Source: Muribaculaceae bacterium (lineage in GTDB: Bacteria; Bacteroidota; Bacteroidia; Bacteroidales; Muribaculaceae). From it: a stretch of 51,157 nucleotides of DNA. A program made the translations under genes and the position numbers. The stretch is taken from contig JAFYYI010000019.1 in NCBI GenBank assembly GCA_017557665.1, forward strand, positions 1-51,157, in the 5' to 3' direction. Positions 1 through 8,313 of this stretch are shown here, piece by piece (positions within the stretch are counted from its first letter, which is position 1; each line of letters starts with the position of its first letter). The notes beneath the pieces are model-generated. The model saw nothing but the letters and a program-made list of their open reading frames with translations, was not told where the DNA came from and did no database searches.

Positions 1-83
1 GCCGTCAAGACGATGTACATGAGGTTAATCATCTTCTCTCGCGGCGACATGCGGTTGACGCTCTTATTTTTTGAGGTTGCCAT
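1..83 (-). CDS. gldM: Type IX secretion/gliding protein GldM (PorM), N-terminal fragment
   Basis: Only the first 27 codons are in the window; the gene continues past the left edge. Translation begins MATSKNKSVNRMSPREKMIN and runs into a hydrophobic stretch (LMYIVLTA). This is the usual GldM opening, a short basic tail followed by (P/S)RxKMINLMYxVLTA at the start of the single transmembrane helix. In the family, GldM anchors in the inner membrane, pairs its helix with GldL to form the proton-driven motor, and spans the periplasm to the GldK/GldN ring. It follows gldL by 71 bases on the same strand, as expected for the porPKLMN order. The identification rests on a short segment plus strong context. 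Confidence 0.9.
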   Translation of the reverse strand, partial: MATSKNKSVNRMSPREKMINLMYIVLT

Positions 84-154
84 CTATTGTTTCTCTATCG
101 GTTGGAATAGGATTGATGTCGGAATTTGATTGATGTGATGTGCTACTCGACGCG

Positions 155-1159
155 TCAGGCGTTCTGGTCATCGTTGTCGGGGTCGATGCCGGGCATGCCG
201 GGCATCGGACGGTACATGTTGACGGTCATCGCCTTGATCATCTTCTCATAGACGCTGTTCAGCTGCTTCATGTAGCGGGCCATCTTCTCGGTCTCGTCAC
301 AATAGTGGGCACTCTCGGCAGCACTCTTCTCGTACATGTCGCGGATGTCCTTCAGACCGCGGTTCACGCGATCGATGTTATCAAGCTGCGAGGAGATGCT
401 CTTGAGCTGAATTTCATAGATGGTGTTCAAGCCGCTGATGTTCTGGTTGAGCGCTTGCATCTGGTCAACATAGCCCGTCGAACTGTCGGTGATGTTCTGG
501 CTGTTGTCGGTGATAGCGCGGTAGCTGCCCAGCAGCGTCTCGCTCACCTCGTTCAAGGCCGTGGTGGTCACCTGAAGCTTCTGCATCTGCTCACTGATGG
601 CAGACATCTGGGTCAGGTATTGCTGGGTAGCGTCGGTCAGTTCGGCCATGCGTGAGAGCTGGTCGCTGGCAGCAGCCATCTTGGCAATGCTCTCGCTCAG
701 CGACAGGGTGTCGGCCTCGCTCAGGTTCACGCCCTGGGGCAGACCCACGGCACCCTTGGCCTCGGCCACGCTGACGCTGATGTCACCGCCTTCACCGCCT
801 TCATAACCTTCACCGCCTTCATAGCCCTCGCCGCTACCGGAGGCACCGATGAAGATGCCGCCACCGGTATTGAAATCGGGACGGTCTTCGGGATTCTGGC
901 TGGCGAGCACGGGGAATACCTCTTCCCAGTGATACTCCTTCTCGGGTTTGTCAAATGCCGTAAGGACGAACATGAGCACCTCGGTACCCATACCGATGGT
1001 AAGAATCGTGTTACCCCAAGGCAAGTGGAGAATCTTGAACAAGGCACCCAAGATAACGACTGCGGCACCGATACTGTAGGCAAAGTTGAAAAAACGCTGT
1101 CCGCTGTCGCTCTTCAAGAAGCGGCCTGCTTTCTTTTTATATCTCTTGATTTTACCCAT
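155..1159 (-). CDS. gldL: Type IX secretion/gliding motor protein GldL (PorL)
   Basis: A 334-residue inner-membrane protein. After a basic N-terminus it has two closely spaced transmembrane helices (about residues 22-45 and 50-68). A glutamate (E60, in GMGTEVLMF) sits in helix 2 and corresponds to the conserved intramembrane glutamate that GldL needs for motor function. After about residue 100 comes a Gly/Glu/Tyr-rich stretch with tandem GYEGGE units, then a long helical, probably coiled-coil cytoplasmic region to about residue 310, ending in a Pro/Met-rich tail (PMPGMPG). With GldM it converts the proton gradient into motion that powers type IX secretion. It lies between gldK and gldM in one minus-strand operon. 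The identification is secure; the glycine-rich repeat looks like lineage-specific linker growth. Confidence 0.95.
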   Translation of the reverse strand: MGKIKRYKKKAGRFLKSDSGQRFFNFAYSIGAAVVILGALFKILHLPWGNTILTIGMGTEVLMFVLTAFDKPEKEYHWEEVFPVLASQNPEDRPDFNTGGGIFIGASGSGEGYEGGEGYEGGEGGDISVSVAEAKGAVGLPQGVNLSEADTLSLSESIAKMAAASDQLSRMAELTDATQQYLTQMSAISEQMQKLQVTTTALNEVSETLLGSYRAITDNSQNITDSSTGYVDQMQALNQNISGLNTIYEIQLKSISSQLDNIDRVNRGLKDIRDMYEKSAAESAHYCDETEKMARYMKQLNSVYEKMIKAMTVNMYRPMPGMPGIDPDNDDQNA

Positions 1160-1231
1160 TTTTACTTGAACTATGAAAAATTGAGTGTGATGATTTGTTT
1201 TCTCTCTCTATTATTATAAAACAGGTCTCTG

Positions 1232-2674
1232 TTAATCCTTGCAGCAGTTCTTGCGGCGACCCTTGACAACGCCCACCTTGGAGCGCACGCAGCGGAAACC
1301 GATGTAACTCCTCTGCTCGTTCTGGTATTCCCACATGCGCAGGTCGGCACGGATGTTGTGAACCACATCCTTCCATGAACCGCCACGCACAATCTTGCGC
1401 GACATCTTGTAGGGATCTTCCTGAGCCACATAGTAGCGGTACTCGGGGTTGATGTCGTCGGTCATGCGGTCGATGCTCTCGGTGTAGGCGGTGGAGGTCC
1501 ACTCGCTCACGTTACCTGCCATGTCATACAGGCCGTAGTCATTGGGCTCATAGGTGCCCACGGGCGACGAAATGATGTAGCCGTCCTTGACGTAGTTGCC
1601 CTCGTCGGGCTTGAAGTTGGCATAGAAGCAACCCTCGTCAACGGTCAAGGGCAGGTCACCGTCCCAGGGGTACTTGTTCTTGTTCTGGCCGGCACGGGCA
1701 GCGAACTCCCACTCGGCCTCGGTGGGCAGGCGGAAGGGCTCGACATAGATGCCCTGGCTGCCCAGCGACTTCTTCAGGAACTCGGTACGCCAGTGGCAGA
1801 AGGCGTTGGCCTGCTCCCAGCTAACGCCGACGACAGGATAGTTGTTGTAGTTGCCGTTAGCGAAGTACATGCGCACGTAGGGCTCCTGGTAAGCGTTCTC
1901 GAAGTCATTCACCCAGCAAGTGGTGTCGGGGTAGATATTGACGATATAGGTGTTGACAAAGTCAAAGTCGCTCTGCAAGGGGCGCGTGATGGTCTGACGA
2001 ATGATGCGGTCTTCGTCATCGATATAGGCGGTATCCTTGCTGATGGTGGGCGCCGTGTAATCAACCTCGTGGTCGGTGTTGTAGTCGCGACGAGTCGGGT
2101 CAAAGCGGTGCTTGCGCTTGGCGGCCTCGGTCAGGTTATAAACCTCGTAGCGATAGTTCATCTTGGAGGCATCAAGTTCCTTGATTCCGGTGATGGGGTT
2201 AATGCGGTACACGTAGTTGATGGCACGCTCCTCGTCCTCGCTGGGGTTCTTCCAGGGTATGGGCTTGCTCCAGTCCAGATGCGGGGTGACGGGGTTACCC
2301 TCCTTGTCCTCCTCGATCTTGAACTCCTCGTTGCCGCCATAGTTGGGGTCGGCAAGACGTTCACGGATGATGGAGTCGCGCACCCAGTAAACGAATTGCT
2401 TGTACTTGGAATTGCTCACTTCCATCTCGTCCATCCAGAAGGCGTCAACCGAGATGCCATGGGCCGTGGAGTCGATACCCCACACCGAGTCGCGTTCATT
2501 GGGGCCCTCACGCATCGAGCCGACATCAACGAGGACCATACCATAGGGAGTGGTCTCGTTAAACACGGTGGCTCCGACGCCGGTCACCTCACCGCCGCCG
2601 CTGCCGCCCTTGCGAATGGAACCACAGGACACGGTCGCCAAAGCGACTAACAATATCAAAACTAGTTTCTTCAT
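1232..2674 (-). CDS. gldK: Type IX secretion lipoprotein GldK (PorK)
   Basis: A 480-residue lipoprotein. The signal peptide MKKLVLILLVALATVSC ends at a lipobox cysteine, followed by a Gly/Ser-rich linker. The rest is a formylglycine-generating-enzyme/sulfatase-modifying (SUMF1-like) fold, shown by DEMEVSNSKYKQF near residue 90, RLPTEAEWEFAARAG near residue 320, DMAGNVSEWTST near 390, and the terminal VRGGSWKD / YIGFRCVRS block. In GldK/PorK the fold is structural rather than enzymatic; with GldN it forms the periplasmic ring under the outer membrane. It starts four bases after the porP stop, so the two are cotranscribed and probably translationally coupled. The basic tail (KGRRKNCCKD) is unusual in carrying two adjacent cysteines. 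Confidence 0.95.
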   Translation of the reverse strand: MKKLVLILLVALATVSCGSIRKGGSGGGEVTGVGATVFNETTPYGMVLVDVGSMREGPNERDSVWGIDSTAHGISVDAFWMDEMEVSNSKYKQFVYWVRDSIIRERLADPNYGGNEEFKIEEDKEGNPVTPHLDWSKPIPWKNPSEDEERAINYVYRINPITGIKELDASKMNYRYEVYNLTEAAKRKHRFDPTRRDYNTDHEVDYTAPTISKDTAYIDDEDRIIRQTITRPLQSDFDFVNTYIVNIYPDTTCWVNDFENAYQEPYVRMYFANGNYNNYPVVGVSWEQANAFCHWRTEFLKKSLGSQGIYVEPFRLPTEAEWEFAARAGQNKNKYPWDGDLPLTVDEGCFYANFKPDEGNYVKDGYIISSPVGTYEPNDYGLYDMAGNVSEWTSTAYTESIDRMTDDINPEYRYYVAQEDPYKMSRKIVRGGSWKDVVHNIRADLRMWEYQNEQRSYIGFRCVRSKVGVVKGRRKNCCKD

Positions 2675-2678
2675 ATTC

Positions 2679-3662
2679 TTACATTAAGCGTACGCATTTT
2701 TGTTTGTTCTTGTTCTTCTCGCGATTCTCCAGCTTCACGTTATAGGTGATGAACACCTCGTGGCTGCCAAACGTCGCCTTGCTGATGGCCGAGACGGGAT
2801 AATCATAGGCATAACCGATATAGGCATCCTTGAGATTAACGCCGATAAATGCGGTAACAGCATCCTTCCAGCGATAACCGGCGCCGATGTTGAGCATGCG
2901 GTTATAACGCAGGACTGTTGCTACCTGAGCCGTCCATATGTTATTGTAGGCGGCGAAAAGACCCGAAGGCTGTATTTCAAATAACGTATTATTAATAGGA
3001 ATATTGCCGCCACCCATAAAATAATAGCCGCGGCCCACCTTGAACTCATAGTAATCAATAGACTCACGAGACACCTTCAGCTCGATGCTCGGCGCTGTGA
3101 CGTGGGTCACCGCAACGCCGGCCCAGAACTTGGGATTGGAGAAGAAAACACCCACGTTGGCGTCAAACGACGTGCCCGACACGTCCTGCTTGGGAATGGC
3201 CTCATCGTTGCCCTGATGCGCATCATCCTCGGGCATGATGACCTCCTTGCCGCGGAAGGTCTGGGAGAACACGCCGGGCTGCACGCCCACGCTCAAGGTG
3301 CTCTTGCCGAAACGGCGTTTGTAGGCGATCTGCGCCCCGATACGGGTATTGCTGTACAAACCGATGCGCTCATACTCGGCTTTCACACCGACACCCATTC
3401 GCTGCCCCAGCAGCTTGTAGGGCATGTCGGCCGTGATGTAGAAGTTCATGGGGGCGTGCTTGAAGTCCACCCACTGCATGCGGCTGCCCAGGGTCAGGTG
3501 AATGGCGTTGTGCTCACCGGCTGCAGCCGGATTGTAATAGGACGGTCCAACCCACGCATGAGACAGCGCGGCATCGGCCTGGGCCATAGCGCCAAGCGCC
3601 ACGACAGCACTCAGCATCATGGCGACAATCAGGCGTTTTATGTCATGAACGTATTCCGTCAT
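2679..3662 (-). CDS. porP: PorP/SprF-family type IX secretion outer-membrane protein
   Basis: A 327-residue protein with the PorP/SprF hallmark just after the signal peptide: HAWVGPSYYNPAAAG, followed by alternating beta strands expected of an outer-membrane barrel. I chose the ATG at 3662 (MTEYVHDIKRLIVAMM), which gives a normal signal peptide ending near ALGAMA/QAD; the longer frame to 3704 would overlap the upstream gene. It lies seven bases after the porT stop and four bases before gldK. In P. gingivalis PorP heads the porPKLMN operon, whereas SprF paralogs serve individual secreted substrates. The position directly before gldK favours the core-machine PorP role. Confidence 0.9.
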   Translation of the reverse strand: MTEYVHDIKRLIVAMMLSAVVALGAMAQADAALSHAWVGPSYYNPAAAGEHNAIHLTLGSRMQWVDFKHAPMNFYITADMPYKLLGQRMGVGVKAEYERIGLYSNTRIGAQIAYKRRFGKSTLSVGVQPGVFSQTFRGKEVIMPEDDAHQGNDEAIPKQDVSGTSFDANVGVFFSNPKFWAGVAVTHVTAPSIELKVSRESIDYYEFKVGRGYYFMGGGNIPINNTLFEIQPSGLFAAYNNIWTAQVATVLRYNRMLNIGAGYRWKDAVTAFIGVNLKDAYIGYAYDYPVSAISKATFGSHEVFITYNVKLENREKNKNKQKCVRLM

Positions 3663-3669
3663 TATTCTC

Positions 3670-4416
3670 TCATTCAAAGTAGAAGGTGACCACCACCATG
3701 TCATTCTTGATCTTGTTCACGCTTTGGGTGAAACGCGACGTGTAGGGGTCATCGGCCAAGTCGGGGCGATTGCGGTCAATGATGTTTTTCAGACCGAAGC
3801 AGAATTTCACCTCGGGACAAAGCTTGAAAAACGGCATGTAGAAGTCACAACCCATGCCCACGGTCAACATCACGTCACCGTCCTTGAGCCTGAATTGCTC
3901 GCCGCGGTCCTTGGCCAAATCCTGGGTATACATGGCACCGGCTGTGAAGTAGGGGCGCATGTTGTGATACCTCTTGGCGCTCATCTTCAAGTCAATGGGC
4001 ACCACGATATAGGTAGACTTGATGTTCTGGCTCTGCTTATAGTGGGATTGCTCCACCCACTCGGGGTTACCCTTGTGGTTGAGGAACCGCACCACCTTGT
4101 TACCGAAATACAGGCCTGGAGAAAGCCTCAAGTTGAAATGTTCCGAGATGCGGTAATCGGCCATCACGTTCACACAGAAGCCCGGCGAGTGAGCCGACAC
4201 GTCAGCGTACCACTCCTCACCGTCCTCGGTGATCAAGCCGTTGTTGGTAATGGCCAGATTCTGGAAATTCATGCCCACCGAGAAACCGAGATGCCAAGTC
4301 TTGGTGTCGGCGTAGGGGCGGTTCAGAATCATGTCATTATCCTGGGCATGCGCCAGTGCGCATCCCACGAGCAACAGCATCATCACAGCTATATGTCTCA
4401 GCTTAGTCAGGTCCAT
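3670..4416 (-). CDS. porT: PorT-family outer-membrane beta-barrel protein
   Basis: A 248-residue protein with a signal peptide (cleaved near ALAHA/QDND). The body is a small outer-membrane barrel, with repeated amphipathic strands and turns such as FSVGMNFQNL, RLSPGLYFGNK, YIVVPIDLKMS, PYFTAGAMY and CPEVKFCFGLKN, and a C-terminal strand MVVVTFYFE ending one residue after an aromatic. This matches the PorT family, needed for type IX secretion of gingipains in P. gingivalis. It is the first gene of the minus-strand operon, with porP starting seven bases after its stop. In P. gingivalis porT is not part of the porPKLMN cluster, so this is a different arrangement. A related barrel family cannot be excluded, but context supports PorT. 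Confidence 0.82.
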   Translation of the reverse strand: MDLTKLRHIAVMMLLLVGCALAHAQDNDMILNRPYADTKTWHLGFSVGMNFQNLAITNNGLITEDGEEWYADVSAHSPGFCVNVMADYRISEHFNLRLSPGLYFGNKVVRFLNHKGNPEWVEQSHYKQSQNIKSTYIVVPIDLKMSAKRYHNMRPYFTAGAMYTQDLAKDRGEQFRLKDGDVMLTVGMGCDFYMPFFKLCPEVKFCFGLKNIIDRNRPDLADDPYTSRFTQSVNKIKNDMVVVTFYFE

Positions 4417-4565
4417 TTAACCATTATAACGCAAAAAAATCTGCCTTATTGCTTAAAATGCAAAAAAGTGTTTCTTATACCGCTGTTTTAGCCTGTTCGG
4501 CCACGCTATCAGCCCGATTTTTGCCCACATTTACCCGTTCTGGCGGCCCTCAGAAAACCCTATGG

Positions 4566-4597
4566 TTTGGTGGTGTGGGGGGAATTGTGTAACTTTG
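4566..4597 (+). promoter_or_regulatory. Bacteroidota-type promoter for ychF
   Basis: TTTG at 4566-4569 and TAACTTTG at 4590-4597 are separated by 20 bases, matching the Bacteroidota -33/-7 pattern (TTTG, TAnnTTTG). The box ends 33 bases before the ychF ATG. Confidence 0.7.
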
Positions 4598-4630
4598 CCG
4601 CACCAAATCAATAAATAAGGAGATATAGCT

Positions 4631-5734
4631 ATGTCACTACAATGTGGAATCGTGGGGCTGCCCAACGTGGGCAAGTCAACCCTGTTTAACTGCCTGTCGA
4701 ATGCCAAGGCGCAATCGGCTAACTTTCCTTTCTGCACCATCGAACCTAACGTGGGTGTCATCACCGTGCCCGACGAGCGACTCAACGAGCTCGCCAAGCT
4801 GGTGAACCCGGCACGCATCGTGCCCACCACCGTCGAAATTGTCGATATCGCCGGACTCGTTAAGGGCGCCAGCCGTGGCGAGGGCCTGGGCAACAAGTTC
4901 CTGGGCAACATCCGTGAGACCGACGCCATCATCCATGTGTTGCGCTGCTTCGACGACGACAACGTGACCCACGTGGACGGCACGGTGGATCCCGTGCGGG
5001 ACAAGGAAGTGATTGACCTGGAGCTGCAACTGCGCGACCTGGAGACCATCGAGAGCCGCATCAACCGCGTCCAGAAACAAGCCCAGACTGGCGGTGACCG
5101 CGAGGCCAAGGCACAATATGAGGTGCTCAAGCGCTACAAGGAGGCCCTGGAGCAGGGCCGCAGCGCGCGCACGGTGGAACTCATCAACAAGGACGAGGAG
5201 AAAATCGCCCATGAACTGTTCCTGCTGACCAACAAGCCGGTGCTGTATGTGTGCAACGTTGACGACAAGAGCGCCGTGAGCGGCAACGCCTATGTCGACG
5301 CCGTGCGCGAGGCAGTGAAGGACGAGAACGCCCAGATCCTGGTTGTCGCCGCCCAAACCGAGAGCGAAATCGCCGAGCTCGAGGACTATGAGGAGCGCCA
5401 GATGTTCCTTGCCGAAATCGGTCTGGAAGAGAGCGGTGTGAACCGCATCATCAAGTCGGCCTACGCGCTGCTGAACCTCGAGACCTTCCTCACGGCCGGT
5501 CCCAAGGAGGTGAGGGCATGGACCTTCGTCCGCGGCAGCAAGGCCCCGCAGTGCGCCGGTGTGATCCACAGCGACTTTGAGCGCGGCTTCATCCGTGCCG
5601 AGATCATCAAGTATGACGACTACATCCACTATGGCAGCGAGGCGGCCGTCAAGGAAGCCGGCAAACTGCACATCGAGGGCAAGGAGTATGTCATGCAGGA
5701 TGGCGACATCGTCGTGTTCCGGTTTAATGTGTGA
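4631..5734 (+). CDS. ychF: Redox-regulated ATPase YchF (Obg family)
   Basis: A 367-residue member of the OLA1/YchF group of the Obg GTPases, at the family's usual length of about 363. The P-loop is GLPNVGKST near residues 8-16. The switch region DIAGLVKGASRGEGLGN follows near 73. The nucleotide-specificity motif reads NVDD rather than the canonical NKxD; departures here are characteristic of YchF and go with ATP preference. A helical insertion spans about 140-200. The C-terminal TGS domain (from about residue 280) includes VRAWTFVRG and HSDFERGFIRAEI. YchF binds ribosomes and is involved in stress and translation control. It is a stand-alone gene with its own promoter, divergent from the porT operon. 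Confidence 0.97.
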   Translation: MSLQCGIVGLPNVGKSTLFNCLSNAKAQSANFPFCTIEPNVGVITVPDERLNELAKLVNPARIVPTTVEIVDIAGLVKGASRGEGLGNKFLGNIRETDAIIHVLRCFDDDNVTHVDGTVDPVRDKEVIDLELQLRDLETIESRINRVQKQAQTGGDREAKAQYEVLKRYKEALEQGRSARTVELINKDEEKIAHELFLLTNKPVLYVCNVDDKSAVSGNAYVDAVREAVKDENAQILVVAAQTESEIAELEDYEERQMFLAEIGLEESGVNRIIKSAYALLNLETFLTAGPKEVRAWTFVRGSKAPQCAGVIHSDFERGFIRAEIIKYDDYIHYGSEAAVKEAGKLHIEGKEYVMQDGDIVVFRFNV

Positions 5735-5740
5735 TAGTTT

Positions 5741-5796
5741 TTAGACGTTAGACGTTAGACTTTAGACTTTAGATTTTAGATTTTAGACTTTAGGGT
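5741..5796. repeat. Seven-base tandem array (TTAGACT type), eight units
   Basis: Starting just after the ychF stop, eight consecutive 7-base units read TTAGACG (x2), TTAGACT (x2), TTAGATT (x2), TTAGACT, TTAGGGT. The period is exact, with substitutions confined to the last positions. No open reading frame crosses it convincingly. It lies between ychF and the first exopolysaccharide gene and has relatives with the same period at 8207-8312 and 13467-13494. Confidence 0.85.
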
Positions 5797-5900
5797 CGTT
5801 AAGGTCTTTTGGGGGATTGGGAAAGATAAAATCCTGTTGTTGAAAAATAATCGGCTTGTTGTTGCGTTATACTAGTGAAACAACAAGTCAATGATTGCCT

Positions 5901-7106
5901 ATGGCGAAACGCGTACTCTTGGTCAATAAGTTTTATTATCCCCGAGGAGGCGACTGCGTCGTCGTCCTCAACACCGAGGCTCTGCTCCGTGAGAACGGCG
6001 TGGAGGCTCAGGTGTTTGCCATGGAGTACCCGCAAAACCTGGAAGCTCATTATCAGGACCGTTTCGCCTCACGGGTGACCTTCTCAGGCTCTAAAGGCGA
6101 CCAGTGGCGCGCCATGAAACGCACGCTGGGAATGGGAGACGTGAAAGAACGATTTGAGGCAGTGCTTGACGATTTCAAGCCCGACGTGGTGCACCTGCAC
6201 AACGTGCACAGCTACCTCTCGCCCGTTGTCGGCGAGTTGGCCCACCAGCGCGGCATCCGTGTGGTGTGGACACTTCACGACTACAAGCTGCTGTGCCCGC
6301 GCTACGATTGCCTGTTGGGAGGGAAGCCCTGTGAGAGGTGCTTTACAGGCACCAAACTGGGTGTGCTCACCCACCGCTGCATGAAGGGCTCATTACCTGC
6401 CAGCGTGGTGGCTTGGCTCGAAGCCCTCAAGTGGAACCGCAAGCGGGTGGAGCACAACACCGACCTGTTCATCTGCCCGAGCGAGTTCATGGCCAACCTG
6501 ATGATTTCCAGCGGTTTTGAATCATCAAAGGTAAAGGTACTGAACAACTTCCTCGACCCCGTCAAACTCAAGCAACTGAACGACATCGACCCCTCGGCCT
6601 CGAGGGAGGACTATTACTGCTTTGTGGGCAGGCTGTCTCATGAAAAGGGCATCGAGAGCCTGCTGGATGTCGCAGCACAACTGCCCTACAAGATCAAGGT
6701 CGCCGGCAGCGGCACACTGGAGCCCGCCATGCGGTTGAAGTATGCCGGACGTGACAACATCGAGTTCCTGGGCTTGCTTGACGCCCCCGACGTGGCCAGA
6801 CTGCTTGCCGGAGCGCGTTTCAGCGTCGTGCCCTCGCAATGGTACGAGAACAACCCCCTGAGCGTCGTCGAGTCGCTCTGTGCCGGCACACCCGTCGCCG
6901 GTTCACAGATGGGCGGCATACCGGAACTTATCGACAGTTCAAACGGCATCGTCTTCCAACCCTTTGAGCAGGAGACACTTGCCACGGCCATCAACATGGC
7001 GATGGCGCGAGAATGGAACCACAGCGAAATCGCGCGCCAGGCCCGTGAGCGTTTCTCCCCCACAAGCCACCTGCACACGTTGATGAACGATATTTACCGG
7101 ATTTGA
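5901..7106 (+). CDS. Glycosyltransferase family 4 protein
   Basis: A 401-residue GT-B glycosyltransferase. The N-terminal domain opens with KRVLLVNKFYYPRGGDCVVV, contains the acceptor-side HLHNVHSYLSP motif, and is cysteine-rich at about residues 133-152 (KLLCPRYDCLLGGKPCERCF). The C-terminal nucleotide-sugar domain has YYCFVGRLSHEKGI and the conserved NPLSVVESLCAGTPVAG with the second glutamate in GGIPE. It probably moves a sugar from an NDP donor onto a lipid-linked intermediate on the cytoplasmic face. The ATG at 5901 (MAKRVLL) is preferred over a TTG two codons upstream. It is the first gene of the exopolysaccharide locus. Sugar and linkage cannot be told from sequence. Confidence 0.9.
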   Translation: MAKRVLLVNKFYYPRGGDCVVVLNTEALLRENGVEAQVFAMEYPQNLEAHYQDRFASRVTFSGSKGDQWRAMKRTLGMGDVKERFEAVLDDFKPDVVHLHNVHSYLSPVVGELAHQRGIRVVWTLHDYKLLCPRYDCLLGGKPCERCFTGTKLGVLTHRCMKGSLPASVVAWLEALKWNRKRVEHNTDLFICPSEFMANLMISSGFESSKVKVLNNFLDPVKLKQLNDIDPSASREDYYCFVGRLSHEKGIESLLDVAAQLPYKIKVAGSGTLEPAMRLKYAGRDNIEFLGLLDAPDVARLLAGARFSVVPSQWYENNPLSVVESLCAGTPVAGSQMGGIPELIDSSNGIVFQPFEQETLATAINMAMAREWNHSEIARQARERFSPTSHLHTLMNDIYRI

Positions 7107-7128
7107 CGTCTCGCATAACATTTTTTAT

Positions 7129-7136
7129 TACCTTTG
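7129..7136 (+). promoter_or_regulatory. Putative -7 box (TACCTTTG) before the radical SAM gene
   Basis: TACCTTTG fits TAnnTTTG and ends 59 bases before the ATG at 7196. A TTTG at 7102-7105, overlapping the stop of the upstream glycosyltransferase, could be the -33 element, but the 23-base gap is a little long. It suggests independent transcription of the radical SAM gene. Confidence 0.5.
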
Positions 7137-7195
7137 CACAATATTTTACCACACCTGTTAGTTAAATAGGTGTAAAAAGCTTATTGACGATAGCA

Positions 7196-8203
7196 ATGAA
7201 GAATGTGATTCAGGGAAGTCTGATCACTACTTTCAGGTGCAATGCGCAGTGCAACATGTGCAACATCTGGAAGTTCCAGACAAGCCCGAGCGAAGAAATA
7301 GACGCCTCCTACTATGAGAAACTGCCCGCGGGGTTGCGCATCAACATCACGGGTGGCGAACCGACGTTGCGTCCCGACATCGATAAGATTTTTGAAATCC
7401 TCTATCCCAAATCCCGTCTGCTGGAGCTGAGCACCAATGGTTACAACACCAAGAAAATAGTTGAGCTCGCCAATAAATATCCCAACATCCTCATCCGCGT
7501 CAGTGTCGAGGGCCTGCCCAAAATCAACGACACCAAGCGCGGTATCAAGGACGGCTTTGACCACGCCCTGCGCACCATGCTGGAGCTGAAGAAGACCAAG
7601 TGCAAGAACATCGGCTTCTCGGTGGTCATCTCGCCCGACAACTACATGGACCTGCTCCATCTCTACGACCTGTGTGTGGCACTGGATGTGGAACTGGGCA
7701 ACTCGGCCGTGCACAACTCGTGGTATTTTCACAAGGATGACAACCAGATTGAGAGCGAGGAAGCCCTGCGCCAGCATGAGCTGTTCGTCAAGGCCCTGCT
7801 CACCAGCAAGCGCCGCCGCCTCAAGGACCGCCTCAAGGACTACGGCCGCGCCTACTTCAACCGCTCGATTCACCGCCGCCTGCGCGGTGACACCGACGAG
7901 TACCGTCCGCCCTGCGGCGCGTTGAGCGACTTCTTCTTCATCGACCCGTGGGGTAACGTCACCCCGTGCAACGGCAGCGGTGAGGAATGGATCATGGGCA
8001 ACATCAAGGAAGACTCCTTCGAGAACATCATGGCCAGCGACAAGGCCAAGGAGGCAATGGAAAAGGTGCGCAACTGCAAGCGCAACTGCACCTTCATCGT
8101 CACCGAGCGCCACGACATGGTGCGCCGTCCCTGGGTGCCCATCATGTGGATTCTCAAGAACAAATGGCGCATCCGCAAGGGCCAAGACCTGTGCTGGGAC
8201 TAA
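7196..8203 (+). CDS. Radical SAM protein with SPASM-like C-terminus
   Basis: A 335-residue enzyme. The radical SAM motif CNAQCNMC (C15, C19, C22, Cx3Cx2C) sits right at the N-terminus, followed by the SAM-binding INITGGEPTLRPD. The C-terminal third has further cysteines in SPASM-like spacing: PPCGAL, NVTPCNGSGEEW, then NCKRNC. These probably bind an auxiliary Fe-S cluster. A basic, Trp-rich tail (RRPWVPIMWILKNKWRIRKG) could associate with the membrane. I chose the ATG at 7196 over an in-frame TTG four codons earlier. It stands between two glycosyltransferases, so a sugar, lipid-linked or peptide substrate of the exopolysaccharide pathway is possible. The reaction is unknown. Assignment to the superfamily is firm. 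Confidence 0.9.
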   Translation: MKNVIQGSLITTFRCNAQCNMCNIWKFQTSPSEEIDASYYEKLPAGLRINITGGEPTLRPDIDKIFEILYPKSRLLELSTNGYNTKKIVELANKYPNILIRVSVEGLPKINDTKRGIKDGFDHALRTMLELKKTKCKNIGFSVVISPDNYMDLLHLYDLCVALDVELGNSAVHNSWYFHKDDNQIESEEALRQHELFVKALLTSKRRRLKDRLKDYGRAYFNRSIHRRLRGDTDEYRPPCGALSDFFFIDPWGNVTPCNGSGEEWIMGNIKEDSFENIMASDKAKEAMEKVRNCKRNCTFIVTERHDMVRRPWVPIMWILKNKWRIRKGQDLCWD

Positions 8204-8206
8204 ATC

Positions 8207-8312
8207 AGTTAACAGTTAATAGTTAACAGATAACAGATAGGGCCTTGTGATAATGATGTCAACCATAACAGTTAACTGTTCACTATTAACTATTCACTAT
8301 TAACTGTTCACT
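8207..8312. repeat. Pair of inverted seven-base arrays in a glycosyltransferase leader
   Basis: Units of 7 bases (AGTTAAC, AGTTAAT, AGTTAAC, AGATAAC, then a partial unit) fill 8207-8240. The reverse-complement type (GTTAACT, GTTCACT, ATTAACT, ATTCACT, ATTAACT, GTTCACT) fills 8271-8312 and ends one base before the ATG of the next gene. The two arrays can pair into a long imperfect hairpin with about 30 bases between them. The segment 8274-8294 is identical over 21 bases to 13470-13490 in the leader of the MBOAT gene. Confidence 0.85.
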
Positions 8313-8313
8313 C

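Noticed and set aside
3663..3704. Longer start for PorP (MTWWWSPSTL)
   Set aside because: It overlaps the end of porT and spoils the signal peptide; the ATG at 3662 is preferred.
5741..5796. Possible CRISPR array
   Set aside because: The units are 7 bases with no spacers and no cas genes are nearby, so it is a simple tandem array.
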